Made by a program: the position numbers and the translations under genes. Below, piece after piece: positions 17,968 to 27,081 of a stretch of 64,000 bases of DNA. The stretch covers positions 4,464,001 through 4,528,000 of the forward strand of contig NZ_CP047027.1 in NCBI RefSeq assembly GCF_009797025.1, given 5' to 3'. The stretch comes from Cellulophaga sp. L1A9. Its GTDB lineage: Bacteria > Bacteroidota > Bacteroidia > Flavobacteriales > Flavobacteriaceae. Within the stretch, counting starts at the first letter, position 1, and each line of letters starts with the position of its first letter. The notes beneath the pieces were generated by a model, which did no database searches, was not told where the DNA came from, and saw nothing but the letters and a program-made list of their open reading frames with translations.

Positions 17968-18819
17968 CTAGCGCTTCAAGAGTAATGCTTCTGGTTGTAA
18001 TTTTTTATCAATCAGGTCTAAATCAAATAAAGTATCCTGAACTTTCTTAAGTGTTGAATTTTTTAGTTCTGACTGGCTCCATTTTGTAATGGCTAGCCAT
18101 TCTTTGATATCCTCTAACTTTTGACCATACGCATTAGCGAGCGTTTTATCTATGCTCGGAATATTCTTAAATTCTTCGGTATATAGATTAATTACCTCCG
18201 TGATATGGTGTATTAAACTGGTGTTTTCTGCTATAAACTTATCCGTAGCGGCTATTACAAAGCACGGCCAAGGTGTAGGGACATCATCAATTCGCCTAAA
18301 TACTCCACGATCTACAACAGGTTTCGTGGTAAACCTTTCCCACAGGAAGTAATCCGCAGTTTTATTGGTCAAGGCATCAATAGCCCCCTCTAAATTATTA
18401 ATTACTTCAAATTTCAATTTTTTTGGATCCCAACCTTGATTGTCAGCATTTACATATGCCATAAGGTGACTTCCGCTTCCAAACCTACTAATTGCTGCTG
18501 TGCTATCTTTTATGTCTGAAATGGTCTTATAATTACTAGCTGCTGCCACATGAATACCCCAAAGTAGGGGAGTAGAAATAAATTCTTGAACAATTTTTGC
18601 TGGATTTCCAGCAGAAATACTTTTAACAATACCTTCTGTTAGAATAATGGCTAAATCCGTTTCATCGGTTTCAAGCATTTGACACATTTTACCTGTGCCT
18701 TCAGGAATATCTGTCCAACTTAAATCAATACCCCGTTCTTTAAAAGCATTTTCTTCAATAGCCATATGCCAAGGAAGATTAAAATGTTCTGGAACACCAA
18801 TAATTCTAACTTTTTTCAT
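17968..18819 (-). CDS. Periplasmic-binding-protein fold protein without signal peptide
   Basis: A 283-residue protein of the type-2 periplasmic-binding fold (NMT1/THI5, SsuA and Ca3427-like group): KVRIIGVPEHFNLPWHMAIE at the start, then EGTGKMCQMLETDETDLAIILTEG and the ISRFGSGSHLMAYV loop. There is no signal peptide or lipobox, so the protein should stay in the cytosol, and no ABC permease or ATPase is nearby. It abuts the nucleoside phosphorylase gene with zero intergenic bases. An enzymatic or sensor role, as in other cytosolic members of this fold (THI5, MqnA/MqnD), is possible. No substrate can be named. Confidence 0.82.
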   Translation of the reverse strand: MKKVRIIGVPEHFNLPWHMAIEENAFKERGIDLSWTDIPEGTGKMCQMLETDETDLAIILTEGIVKSISAGNPAKIVQEFISTPLLWGIHVAAASNYKTISDIKDSTAAISRFGSGSHLMAYVNADNQGWDPKKLKFEVINNLEGAIDALTNKTADYFLWERFTTKPVVDRGVFRRIDDVPTPWPCFVIAATDKFIAENTSLIHHITEVINLYTEEFKNIPSIDKTLANAYGQKLEDIKEWLAITKWSQSELKNSTLKKVQDTLFDLDLIDKKLQPEALLLKR

Positions 18820-19689
18820 TTATTCCGTCAATTTTTTTAAAGCATATTCTATTAATTTTTCGGTAGCTGCTGTAGGATTTGTTAAAAACTCTCCAGTACT
18901 TCTATTTGCTAGAATACAATTTAACGATACCGCTCTATGTCCAAGTAATTTAGCCAAACCATAGATTCCCGAAGTTTCCATCTCCAGGTTGGTTATTTTT
19001 AAACCCTTATAGTCAAAAGAGGCTAATTTGGCATTTAGATTTTCATCTTCCGTTTTTAAGCGCAGTTTACGCCCCTGTGGACCATAAAAACCAACATTCG
19101 TTGCTGTAAACCCCTTGTGCATTTTATCAGACATAAACAGAGCGGCTAGGTCATGATCACAAGATACTACATAAGGCGTAGATTTATCTTTAGACCAATC
19201 CGTATGCTTCATAAAACTATTTTGTATCTCTTCATCTAAAATATGCTTGGCATCATAAAAGCGAAGCAAACTATCAAAACCAATAGCGCGCTCACTCAAG
19301 AGAAAATCACCAACTTCAATATGAGGTTGAATAGCACCAGTAGTCCCAATTCGTATAATATCTAGTTGTTTTTTTTGCTCATTAATGCTTCTGGTCTTAA
19401 AATTGATATTCACCAAGGCATCCAATTCATTCAGAACAATATCAATATTATCTGTTCCTATCCCTGTAGATATAACAGAAATTCGTTTTCCGTTTAAAGT
19501 ACCTGTATGCGTATGAAACTCACGTTTTCCTTTCTTAACTTCTATAGTGTCAAAATATTTCGATACTCCAGCAACACGGTCAGGATCCCCAACAGTAATT
19601 ACAGTATTTGCGATATCTTCTGGTAATATATTAAGATGATAAATGCTATTGTCTGCATTTAAAACTAGCTCTGATGGCTCTAATTGCAT
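18820..19689 (-). CDS. Nucleoside phosphorylase (uridine phosphorylase-like)
   Basis: A 289-residue member of the PNP/UDP phosphorylase superfamily, which cleaves nucleosides with phosphate to a free base and (deoxy)ribose-1-phosphate. Seen are the phosphate-binding GDPDRV near residue 33, the STGIGTDNI loop near 75, the RIGTTGAIQ motif, and NLEMETSGIYGLA near 236, where Glu-Met-Glu contacts ribose. The overall pattern is closest to uridine phosphorylase. It lies in a three-gene operon between DUF1835 (1-bp gap) and the binding-fold protein (no gap). Confidence 0.88.
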   Translation of the reverse strand: MQLEPSELVLNADNSIYHLNILPEDIANTVITVGDPDRVAGVSKYFDTIEVKKGKREFHTHTGTLNGKRISVISTGIGTDNIDIVLNELDALVNINFKTRSINEQKKQLDIIRIGTTGAIQPHIEVGDFLLSERAIGFDSLLRFYDAKHILDEEIQNSFMKHTDWSKDKSTPYVVSCDHDLAALFMSDKMHKGFTATNVGFYGPQGRKLRLKTEDENLNAKLASFDYKGLKITNLEMETSGIYGLAKLLGHRAVSLNCILANRSTGEFLTNPTAATEKLIEYALKKLTE

Positions 19690-19690
19690 G

Positions 19691-20623
19691 CTATAATTTT
19701 AAAATTCTATTGGTATCTGTATTGTAAAGGAAATTGTATTTTAAAGCACCTCCTAAATAAAAATCATTCTCTTGAATGCAAGAATAATAACTGGTTTCTC
19801 CTTGTAAAATAAGTTTCCCCTTTTGAGATAATCGCACGGGATTAAATGAAGAAAATAGCGGTTTTAAGCGACCTAAAGCGCGTTGAAATTGTGTGTCCCC
19901 AAAACCTAAAATCCCTTGATTTTTAAGTAATATACTCATAAAATCTCCTTTATTAGCAGGCTTGGTGTCTACTGCTAATTGTAGCATATTAGATTCCATT
20001 TCATTAAGACCATTTTTTACAGATGGAAAACGATGTAAATGGGCCTGTATACTATCTCCTAAGTACTTAAATTGATAGTTATCAAAATCGGTAAGATTTT
20101 CTAAACGAATAGGGTTATCACTACAATACAATTGCCAAACATAATCTGCATATTCTATGTCATCTAAAGTAAGTACAATTTTATTTTTGTAAAGCTTTTT
20201 TAGCTTGGCGTCACTTAAATCATTTAACCCGTATTTTACACCACTTTTATCCTCATTACCACTACATACCAATGATATCTGTGCATATTTACGATGCGTT
20301 TTAAGCCAACTTATCACCGCCAACATATTTATCTGGCAAAACAAATCGTACTCAAACCATAATACAATTTCATCTTCCTTTTTGTGGTTACAAAGAGACC
20401 TGTATTCCTTTAAGGTCTTTTCTATGAAGATAGATTTTGATACCTTATAATTCTTGTTTAAAAACTCGAAGCGCGTTTTCCAGAAATTTTCACTACCAAC
20501 ATTACTTTCTGTTTTGCCTTCGCAAAGCATTTCGCGCCAAGTAATAATAGCACCAGGCACATCAAGTGTTTTTAGTTTATTCGTGAATACATCGCCGTTT
20601 GTTATGTGTAGTAGGGAACTCAT
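19691..20623 (-). CDS. DUF1835 domain-containing protein
   Basis: A 310-residue cytosolic protein starting SLLHITNGDVF with the following PGAIITWREMLCEG, as in DUF1835. The conserved WFEYDLFCQINML segment is present. Function is unknown. It is the first gene of the operon with the nucleoside phosphorylase and the binding-fold protein. The short spacing implies coexpression, but DUF1835 genes occur in varied contexts, so no pathway is inferred. Confidence 0.82.
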   Translation of the reverse strand: MSSLLHITNGDVFTNKLKTLDVPGAIITWREMLCEGKTESNVGSENFWKTRFEFLNKNYKVSKSIFIEKTLKEYRSLCNHKKEDEIVLWFEYDLFCQINMLAVISWLKTHRKYAQISLVCSGNEDKSGVKYGLNDLSDAKLKKLYKNKIVLTLDDIEYADYVWQLYCSDNPIRLENLTDFDNYQFKYLGDSIQAHLHRFPSVKNGLNEMESNMLQLAVDTKPANKGDFMSILLKNQGILGFGDTQFQRALGRLKPLFSSFNPVRLSQKGKLILQGETSYYSCIQENDFYLGGALKYNFLYNTDTNRILKL

Positions 20624-20697
20624 TTAGGGGTGATTTAAAAATTAAGGGACATAAATGTACTATTAAAAGTAAAGTTAGAAAAGAGAATTAACAGAAT

Positions 20698-21027
20698 TCA
20701 ACCGCCAACACGTTTAACTTTAAAACCTTTTTCTTTTAAAATGATCATAATTTTATCTCTATAATCTCCTTGGATAATAATGGCATCATCTTTAAAGCTA
20801 CCACCAACACTAAGTTTGGTCTTCAGTTCTTTGGCTAATTTTTTAAAATCTTCGTCAGCACCAGTATATCCTTCAAGGATTGTGGTCGGTTTTCCTTTTC
20901 TTTTTTCGTATTTACAAATAATGGGATCATCTTGCATCCAAATTTTTTCGCCAACAACTTTCGGAGTCGCAACTTTTTCTTCTTGATGATCTGGAAAAAT
21001 GTTTTTTAATTGATCTTTTAAATCCAT
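20698..21027 (-). CDS. SUI1/YciH-family translation factor
   Basis: A 109-residue protein with the SUI1 (eIF1) fold at about residues 30-109. The typical elements are KGKPTTILEGYTG, the KTKLSVGGSFKDDAIIIQGD core and the C-terminal ILKEKGFKVKRVGG. It corresponds to bacterial YciH, thought to bind the 30S subunit and influence initiation. It is collinear with the DUF1572 and oxygenase genes upstream (20 bp gap to the former). Confidence 0.92.
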   Translation of the reverse strand: MDLKDQLKNIFPDHQEEKVATPKVVGEKIWMQDDPIICKYEKRKGKPTTILEGYTGADEDFKKLAKELKTKLSVGGSFKDDAIIIQGDYRDKIMIILKEKGFKVKRVGG

Positions 21028-21047
21028 TTAAAAGGTGTTAAAGTATT

Positions 21048-21494
21048 TTATTCAAAAAAACGTCTGTGATAATTTACCTGCCCTAAATGATAGAATAGAT
21101 GTGTAACTAAATGTGTTAAATAATAATCAATCGCTGTACTCTTTTCTCTTGAAAGAACAATTGGACTATCATTCTCTAAATCAGCTTCTTTAATAGTGGC
21201 TAACGATTTTTCTACTACTAAAATTGTACTATCGATCTGTTTTATTAAAACAGACCGACTCACATTATTAAGAGAAAACTCTGCTGGTCTGTCTCTTTTA
21301 TATTTTGTTTCACCAAAGGGTACTCCAATAAATGCATTTAAGTTGCCTACAATATGCAAACATAAGTTTCCTGCCGAATTGGTAATATTCTTATCTACTT
21401 TCCATAAAGAAGCTTCCTCTTTATAGCTCTCAATTTCAGATTTAAGTTTTAATAGGTCTCGCTTGAATAGAACTTTTAACGTTTCTAAAGACAT
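21048..21494 (-). CDS. DinB-superfamily protein (DUF1572)
   Basis: A 148-residue four-helix protein of the DinB/YfiT superfamily, DUF1572 branch. The metal-ligand histidines are visible in NLCLHIVGNLN, HLVTHLFYHLGQ and VNYHRR. Related proteins are metal-dependent thiol transferases, but no substrate is known. The gene starts 4 bp after the oxygenase stop, so the two are coupled. Confidence 0.85.
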   Translation of the reverse strand: MSLETLKVLFKRDLLKLKSEIESYKEEASLWKVDKNITNSAGNLCLHIVGNLNAFIGVPFGETKYKRDRPAEFSLNNVSRSVLIKQIDSTILVVEKSLATIKEADLENDSPIVLSREKSTAIDYYLTHLVTHLFYHLGQVNYHRRFFE

Positions 21495-21498
21495 AGCG

Positions 21499-22449
21499 TT
21501 ACTTTTTTATTAACCCTAATTCAATCAAACGTTCATGTAAAAACGCTCCTGCAGTGGTATCTTCATATAATTTAGGATGTTCCTCATCGATACAATTCTC
21601 TAAACAATTTAAAGGCATTTCACTTACAGGGTGCATAAAAAATGGCACAGAGTACCTAGAAGTTCCCCATAATTCTTTTGGTGGGTTTACCACTTGATGA
21701 ATGGTAGATTTTAGTTTGTTATTGGTTAAACGCGATAACATATCACCCACATTAATCATTAATTCTTCTGGTTTAGCTATAGCATCTACCCATTCGTCTT
21801 TATGATTTTTTACTTGTAAGCCTTTTCCATGTGCCCCCATTAAAAGAGTTATCAGATTTATATCACCATGGGCTGCAGCTCGCACTGCATTTTTTGGTTC
21901 AGAAGTAATTGGTGGGTAATGAATAGGTCTTAGAATAGAATTCCCATTTTTAATATAATCATCAAAATAGGTTTCTTCTAAATTTAAATGCAATGCCAGA
22001 GCTCTTAAAACATACTTAGCTGTTTTTTCTAACATTTTATAGGTTTCTTCACCTACTTCATTAAACTTAGGAAGTTCTTTAACCAGTACATTATCAGGAT
22101 ATTCCTTTTCTAATTTTGGATTATCTACCACATACTGACCAAAATGCCAAAACTCTTTTAAATCGCCTTCTTTCCTTCCTTTGGCATGCTCTTTTCCAAA
22201 AGAAGTATACCCCCTTTGTCCGCCAATACCTTCTATTTCATAAGAGTCTTTAACCTCTTGTGGAAGTTTAAAAAATCCTTTTATCTCATCATATAGTCCG
22301 TTTACTAAATTATCAGACAAAAAATGTCCGCTTAATGCCACGAAACCTATATCTTCAAAAGCACTTCCTATTTCTTTTATAAATTTTTCTTTTCTCTTTG
22401 GATCTCCAGATACAAAATCTTGTAAATCTACACTTGGAACAACGCTCAT
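21499..22449 (-). CDS. Isopenicillin N synthase-like 2-oxoglutarate/Fe(II) oxygenase
   Basis: A soluble oxygenase of about 316 residues. The Fe(II) facial triad reads HGDINLITLL (His, Asp) and STIHQVV (distal His), and RYSVPFF supplies the Arg/Ser pair that binds 2-oxoglutarate. The N-terminal domain (DIGFVALSGHFL) is also typical. The start is taken as ATG 22449 (MSVVPSVDLQDF). An upstream in-frame ATG at 22458 and a TTG at 22470 exist but add only a few unconserved residues. The substrate is unknown, and plant-like IPNS homologues are widespread in flavobacteria. It heads an operon with DUF1572 and possibly SUI1. Confidence 0.85.
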   Translation of the reverse strand: MSVVPSVDLQDFVSGDPKRKEKFIKEIGSAFEDIGFVALSGHFLSDNLVNGLYDEIKGFFKLPQEVKDSYEIEGIGGQRGYTSFGKEHAKGRKEGDLKEFWHFGQYVVDNPKLEKEYPDNVLVKELPKFNEVGEETYKMLEKTAKYVLRALALHLNLEETYFDDYIKNGNSILRPIHYPPITSEPKNAVRAAAHGDINLITLLMGAHGKGLQVKNHKDEWVDAIAKPEELMINVGDMLSRLTNNKLKSTIHQVVNPPKELWGTSRYSVPFFMHPVSEMPLNCLENCIDEEHPKLYEDTTAGAFLHERLIELGLIKK

Positions 22450-22512
22450 ATTATACATATTAAAAATCAAATTTAACTAAAAATAAGTGAACTCTCAATT
22501 GTTGAGAATGTT

Positions 22513-22541
22513 TTTGTTCTAAGCCAAATTGGTTACATTTA
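22513..22541 (+). promoter_or_regulatory. Candidate promoter of the fused E1 gene
   Basis: TTTG at 22513-22516, 17 bp, then TACATTTA at 22534-22541, one base off the TAnnTTTG consensus. It overlaps the in-frame TTG at 22529, which argues that translation begins at ATG 22571 instead. Confidence 0.35.
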
Positions 22542-22570
22542 TACTGCGATTTAAATCCGAACCAAAAGAT

Positions 22571-24547
22571 ATGCAGTACACGGACTATACTATCTCTGAT
22601 CACACCAAAATTCAATTGTACAAACAACTTTTAGCACCCCGTATGATTGAGGAAAAAATGTTGGTTTTATTGCGTCAAGGAAAAATAACAAAATGGTTTA
22701 GCGGAATAGGTCAAGAGGCTATTTCTGTTGGTGTTACGGCTGCCTTGCATGATGATGAATACCTATTGCCCATGCACCGGAACCTGGGGGTATTTACAGC
22801 TAGAAAAATCCCTTTATCAAAATTATTCTCGCAGTGGCAAGGCAAATCTAATGGTTTTACGAATGGAAGAGATCGCAGTTTTCATTTTGGCTCTCAAGCG
22901 TATAAAATAATTGGCATGATTTCTCATTTGGGACCGCAATTAGGAGTAGCCGATGGAATAGCACTTGCTAACCTTTTAAAAAAGAACAAGAAAGTAACTG
23001 CCGTTTTCACAGGAGAAGGCGCTACAAGTGAAGGAGATTTTCACGAAGCTTTAAACGTTGCTTCCGTATGGAATTTGCCCGTTCTCTTTTGTGTTGAAAA
23101 TAATGGATACGGATTATCTACGCCTACCAATGAACAATTTAAATGTAAAAATATAGCAGATAAAGGAATTGGTTATGGCATGGAATCTCATATCATTGAT
23201 GGAAATAATATTTTAGAAGTGTTTTCTAAAGTAAGCGCCATTTGTACAGACCTTAGAGCGCACCCAAGACCTGTGCTTTTGGAATTTAAAACTTTTAGAA
23301 TGCGTGGTCATGAAGAAGCTAGCGGCACAAAATATGTTCCACAAGAGGTATTAGAGACATGGAAAAAAAAAGACCCAATAGCTAATTATGAATCCTATCT
23401 TATAGCTTCTAACATTATTTCACCAGAAACCATGGCGCTGCTGAAAACAAAAATACAGCAAGAAATAGAGGACGAATTACAATTGGCTTATCAAGAAGAA
23501 GAATTACTCCTTGTTCCGGAAAAAGAAGTTCAGGATATCTATGCGCCTTTCCAATATAAAGAATACCCGCCAAACGCAACTACCGAAAACATCAGACTGG
23601 TAGATGCCATAGCTCAAAGTTTAAAACAAGCTATGGAAAAGCATGATAATCTAGTCATCATGGGTCAAGATATCGCGGAATACGGTGGTGTTTTTAAAAT
23701 CACAGAAGGTTTTGTTGCGCAGTTTGGAAAAGAGCGTGTTCGGAATACCCCCATTTGTGAATCGGCTATAATTTCAGCTGCTATGGGACTATCTATTAAC
23801 GGAATGAAAGCTATTGTAGAAATGCAGTTTGCCGATTTTGTAAGTAGTGGCTTTAATCCCATTGTCAATTATTTAGCAAAATCGCATTATCGATGGGCAG
23901 AAAAGGCAGATGTTGTTATTAGAATGCCCTGTGGTGCAGGAGTAGGGGCTGGTCCTTTTCATTCTCAAACCAATGAAGCTTGGTTTACCAAAACGCCAGG
24001 GTTAAAAGTAGTCTATCCTGCATTTCCTGTAGATGCGAAAGGGCTTTTAGCTACAGCAATTAACGACCCAAACCCTGTACTTTTTTTTGAACATAAGGCA
24101 CTTTATAGAAGTCTATATCAAGAAGTGCCCACAGACTATTACACCATTCCACTAGGGAAAGCGGCATTGCTAAAAAAAGGTACGGATATTACTATAGTTT
24201 CCTATGGAGCAGCGATACATTGGGCGCTAGAAGTATTAGAAAGAAAGCCCCAAATAGAAGCAGACCTTATAGACTTGCGAACATTACAACCCTTGGATAC
24301 GGAAACAATTTATAACTCCGTTAAAAAAACAGGTAAACTTATCATTCTGCAAGAAGATAGTTTGTTTGGCAGCTTAGCGAGTGAAATTTCTGCCTTAGTC
24401 ATGGAAAATTGCTTTGAATATTTAGATGCTCCCGTGCAGCGAGTGGCAAGTTTAGACACACCCATACCTTTTTCTAAAACACTAGAAAAAAATTATTTAC
24501 CTAAGGACAGGTTCGTAAAGGCTTTAGATGATCTTTTATCGTACTAA
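22571..24547 (+). CDS. 2-oxoacid dehydrogenase E1, fused alpha and beta subunits
   Basis: A 658-residue fusion. Residues about 1-330 are E1-alpha with the thiamine-diphosphate motif GEGATSEGDFHEAL ... VENN, and about 340-658 are E1-beta (IMGQDIAEYGGVFKITEG, PICESAIISAAMGLSINGMK, the transketolase C-domain IIVSYGAA-like stretch). It decarboxylates a 2-oxoacid as part of a multienzyme complex. The fusion and sequence style point to the branched-chain (2-oxoisovalerate) type, but pyruvate cannot be excluded. The E2 and E3 genes are not adjacent. Start ATG 22571 is chosen over the longer frame beginning TTG 22529, which overlaps a probable promoter. Confidence 0.9.
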   Translation: MQYTDYTISDHTKIQLYKQLLAPRMIEEKMLVLLRQGKITKWFSGIGQEAISVGVTAALHDDEYLLPMHRNLGVFTARKIPLSKLFSQWQGKSNGFTNGRDRSFHFGSQAYKIIGMISHLGPQLGVADGIALANLLKKNKKVTAVFTGEGATSEGDFHEALNVASVWNLPVLFCVENNGYGLSTPTNEQFKCKNIADKGIGYGMESHIIDGNNILEVFSKVSAICTDLRAHPRPVLLEFKTFRMRGHEEASGTKYVPQEVLETWKKKDPIANYESYLIASNIISPETMALLKTKIQQEIEDELQLAYQEEELLLVPEKEVQDIYAPFQYKEYPPNATTENIRLVDAIAQSLKQAMEKHDNLVIMGQDIAEYGGVFKITEGFVAQFGKERVRNTPICESAIISAAMGLSINGMKAIVEMQFADFVSSGFNPIVNYLAKSHYRWAEKADVVIRMPCGAGVGAGPFHSQTNEAWFTKTPGLKVVYPAFPVDAKGLLATAINDPNPVLFFEHKALYRSLYQEVPTDYYTIPLGKAALLKKGTDITIVSYGAAIHWALEVLERKPQIEADLIDLRTLQPLDTETIYNSVKKTGKLIILQEDSLFGSLASEISALVMENCFEYLDAPVQRVASLDTPIPFSKTLEKNYLPKDRFVKALDDLLSY

Positions 24548-24697
24548 TGAATAGTGCTAAAAATATATTTCATCGAATTAAAATATTCTGCATAATAATA
24601 TGACCTTGCAGACGTTTAACAATGATTTAACACGTGCAATTGAACACTAAAATACGTTTTATACGTATATAGTTATACCTAAATAAAAAAAGTTATT

Positions 24698-25177
24698 ATG
24701 AGAAAAATTGTGATTCTAAGCGTAGTTTGTAGTGTGCTTTTAAGTTCTTGCATTGCATCTAAGGCTGCAAGAGAAAAGCGTAATCTAATTAGTGGAACTT
24801 GGGAACTAACTAATATTTCTTTCGAAGGGAAACCAGGGAGTTTCAAATCGGTTATATTTAATGATGCATTAGACATTTGTTTTGAAGGCAGTAATTGGTT
24901 TTTCAGAGACAATAACAGTACTGGTCGTTATACGATCGCACAATCTACCCTTTGTTCTGGAGGAGATAGATACATTCGTTGGTCAGTAATTGAAACTGAT
25001 TATGGAACAAGCCAGCTGCAATTCAAGGCCATAGATGAAAAAAATAAAGATATTTCAGGAGGTTATGGGTATCGTTTAGATATTGATGCACTATCTGCTT
25101 CCAACATGAGGTTAAAATCAAATGTAATGGCAGATGGAGAACAAGTAGCCGTAGTATATGAATTTACAAAACAATAG
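24698..25177 (+). CDS. Lipocalin-like lipoprotein
   Basis: A 159-residue lipoprotein: signal peptide with lipobox VLLSSC (Cys18) and a beta-rich domain starting LISGTWELTNISF, the usual opening of lipocalin-like domains in flavobacteria. Ligand unknown. The OmpA-family gene begins 2 bp after the stop, so the two are cotranscribed and both products should be in the outer membrane. Transcription ends at the terminator at 25905. Confidence 0.8.
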   Translation: MRKIVILSVVCSVLLSSCIASKAAREKRNLISGTWELTNISFEGKPGSFKSVIFNDALDICFEGSNWFFRDNNSTGRYTIAQSTLCSGGDRYIRWSVIETDYGTSQLQFKAIDEKNKDISGGYGYRLDIDALSASNMRLKSNVMADGEQVAVVYEFTKQ

Positions 25178-25178
25178 A

Positions 25179-25874
25179 ATGATGAAGAATATGGGATTAA
25201 AATTAGGAGTTGTACTACTAGTAGTAACAATGACCGTAAGTTGTAGTGCTGTAAAAAATGCAAACAACAAACAAAAAGGTGCCGTTATTGGTGCGGGTAG
25301 TGGAGCTGCCATTGGTGGTATTTTAGGGAACAATATTGGAAGTGGAAACAACACGGCCTTAGGTGCTATTATTGGTGCCGTAGTAGGTGGTGCAGCCGGT
25401 GGATATATTGGTAACCGCATGGATAAACAAGCAGAACGTATTGAAGAAGAAATACCTGGTGCAGAAGTAACTAGAGTAGGTGAAGGAATTAATGTAGTAT
25501 TTAACGAAGATGCTGGGGTATATTTTGATACCAATAAGTCTGTCGTTAAAGGAACTTCAGCAACAACTTTAGATCGTTTGGTTGGTATCTTAAAAGAATA
25601 CCCAGATTCTAACATATTGGTGGAAGGGCATACGGATAGCGCGGGTGCAGATGACTATAACATGAATTTATCTAAGCAAAGAGCAGAATCTGTGACTAGC
25701 TACTTAAATACACATGGTATTGCAGCTACTAGATTAACTACAAAATGGTATGGTGAAACACAACCAAAATCTGACAATAGTACAGCAGAAGGAAAAGCTA
25801 AAAACCGTAGAGTAGAAATGGTGATTGTAGCTAGTGATGAACTAAAGCAAGAAGCACTTCAGAAAACAAATTAA
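25179..25874 (+). CDS. OmpA-family lipoprotein with glycine zipper
   Basis: A 231-residue lipoprotein: lipobox TMTVSC, then a glycine-zipper segment at about residues 35-80 (alternating Gly/Ala, GAVIGAGSGAAIGG) predicted to insert in the membrane. The C-terminal OmpA domain carries the peptidoglycan-binding motif VEGHTDSAGADDYN followed by LSKQRAESV. It anchors the outer membrane to the cell wall. The ATG at 25179 is preferred; an upstream in-frame ATG at 25158 lies inside the lipocalin gene and would spoil the signal peptide. It is the second gene of a two-gene operon. Confidence 0.92.
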   Translation: MMKNMGLKLGVVLLVVTMTVSCSAVKNANNKQKGAVIGAGSGAAIGGILGNNIGSGNNTALGAIIGAVVGGAAGGYIGNRMDKQAERIEEEIPGAEVTRVGEGINVVFNEDAGVYFDTNKSVVKGTSATTLDRLVGILKEYPDSNILVEGHTDSAGADDYNMNLSKQRAESVTSYLNTHGIAATRLTTKWYGETQPKSDNSTAEGKAKNRRVEMVIVASDELKQEALQKTN

Positions 25875-25904
25875 ATCGTAAGATTTTTACACTTTATAAA
25901 TTAA

Positions 25905-25934
25905 ATAAATCCCGACTCTTCTGTCGGGATTTAT
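25905..25934 (+). terminator. Strong hairpin terminator after the OmpA-family gene
   Basis: A perfect 12-bp inverted repeat (25905-25916 with 25923-25934) around the loop TCTTCT. The AT-rich outer half supplies the T-rich tail. It separates the lipoprotein operon from the type III PKS operon. Confidence 0.85.
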
Positions 25935-25959
25935 AGTTTAAATAGGTATCTTCACTATT

Positions 25960-27081
25960 GTGAATACGTATGACACTATAATTATCGGAGGTGGTTTAGC
26001 CGGACTAACGGCTGCAATTCATTTAACACAAAGCAACCATCGTGTCCTTGTCTTTGAAAAACAAAAATATCCTCATCATAAAGTATGCGGAGAATATGTT
26101 TCCAATGAAATTGTACCCTATTTAAATAAACTAGGCATCTCTTTATCAGAAGCTGTCGCTATAGACACCCTTCAATTTTCTACCATTCAAGGAAATACGC
26201 TTACCACCAAATTACCCTTAGGAGGTAAAGGAATAAGCAGGTATGCCTTAGATTATACCTTATATACTAAAGCTCTAGAATTAGAAATTACTTTTTTTTT
26301 TGAAGGAGTGAACTCAGCTATTCTTAAGAACGATATTTTCTATATTGAAACTGATTCTGGCAAAAAATTTACAGCTAAAACAACGCTTGGCGCCTTTGGA
26401 AAACGTTCAAATATGGACAAGCATTTGCAGCGAAGTTTTATGGATAAAAAATCTTCTTGGCTGGGTGTAAAAGCACACTATGAGTTGCCTGATTTCCCAG
26501 ATAATTTGGTTGCATTACATAATTTTAAAGGAGGATATGGGGGATTATCAAAAACAGAAACAGGAGCTATTAATTTTTGTTATTTAGCTAACTACAAGAG
26601 TTTTAAAAAAGAAAAAGACATCCATAGCTTTAACTCCAAAGTGATTTCTGAAAATCCGTTTTTACAGGCCTTTCTAAAAGATGCTACACCTATTTTTGAG
26701 CAACCGTTAAGTATTGCACAAATATCTTTTGAAAAGAAAGAAGCCGTAGAAAATCACCTGTTGATGTGTGGCGATTCCGCTGGACTTATCCATCCACTTT
26801 GTGGGAATGGAATGGCTATGGCAATTCATAGCGCAAAGATTGCAAGTGAATTACTAACGGTCTATCTAAACGCCCCAGAACCCAATAGAAAACTACTAGA
26901 AGTTACCTATAAAAAACAATGGAATAAAGCTTTTAAACAGCGTCTTTGGATGGGACGAAAATTACAGTGGCTTTTGCTCCATGATCGGGTATCAAATATC
27001 GCTATGAAAATTGTAGCAAGGTCACCCAGACTCTTACAATTACTTATCAAACAAACCCATGGAAAACCAATCGCATGTTAA
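25960..27081 (+). CDS. FAD-dependent oxidoreductase (geranylgeranyl-reductase/hydroxylase family)
   Basis: A 373-residue flavoprotein. The N-terminal FAD fold is IIIGGGLAGLTAAIHL, followed by the group motif HHKVCGEYVSNE (near residue 46) of the geranylgeranyl reductase/PHBH-like superfamily. The second FAD motif is CGDSAGLIHPLCGNGM near residue 270. It starts with GTG at 25960; no earlier ATG fits. It is the first gene of the PKS operon and overlaps the methyltransferase by 7 bp. In that setting it is likely to hydroxylate or reduce the polyketide product, as flavoproteins do in phenolic-lipid operons. The exact reaction is an inference. Confidence 0.85.
   Translation: MNTYDTIIIGGGLAGLTAAIHLTQSNHRVLVFEKQKYPHHKVCGEYVSNEIVPYLNKLGISLSEAVAIDTLQFSTIQGNTLTTKLPLGGKGISRYALDYTLYTKALELEITFFFEGVNSAILKNDIFYIETDSGKKFTAKTTLGAFGKRSNMDKHLQRSFMDKKSSWLGVKAHYELPDFPDNLVALHNFKGGYGGLSKTETGAINFCYLANYKSFKKEKDIHSFNSKVISENPFLQAFLKDATPIFEQPLSIAQISFEKKEAVENHLLMCGDSAGLIHPLCGNGMAMAIHSAKIASELLTVYLNAPEPNRKLLEVTYKKQWNKAFKQRLWMGRKLQWLLLHDRVSNIAMKIVARSPRLLQLLIKQTHGKPIAC

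Noticed and set aside
22529..22570. N-terminal extension of the fused E1 starting at TTG
   Set aside because: The extension overlaps a promoter-like TTTG/TACATTTA pair and is not like E1 N-termini; ATG 22571 is a better start.
25118..25615. 165-residue minus-strand frame rich in Pro/Ala
   Set aside because: It is the antisense of the glycine-zipper and OmpA gene; its composition mirrors the Gly/Ala codons of the real gene.
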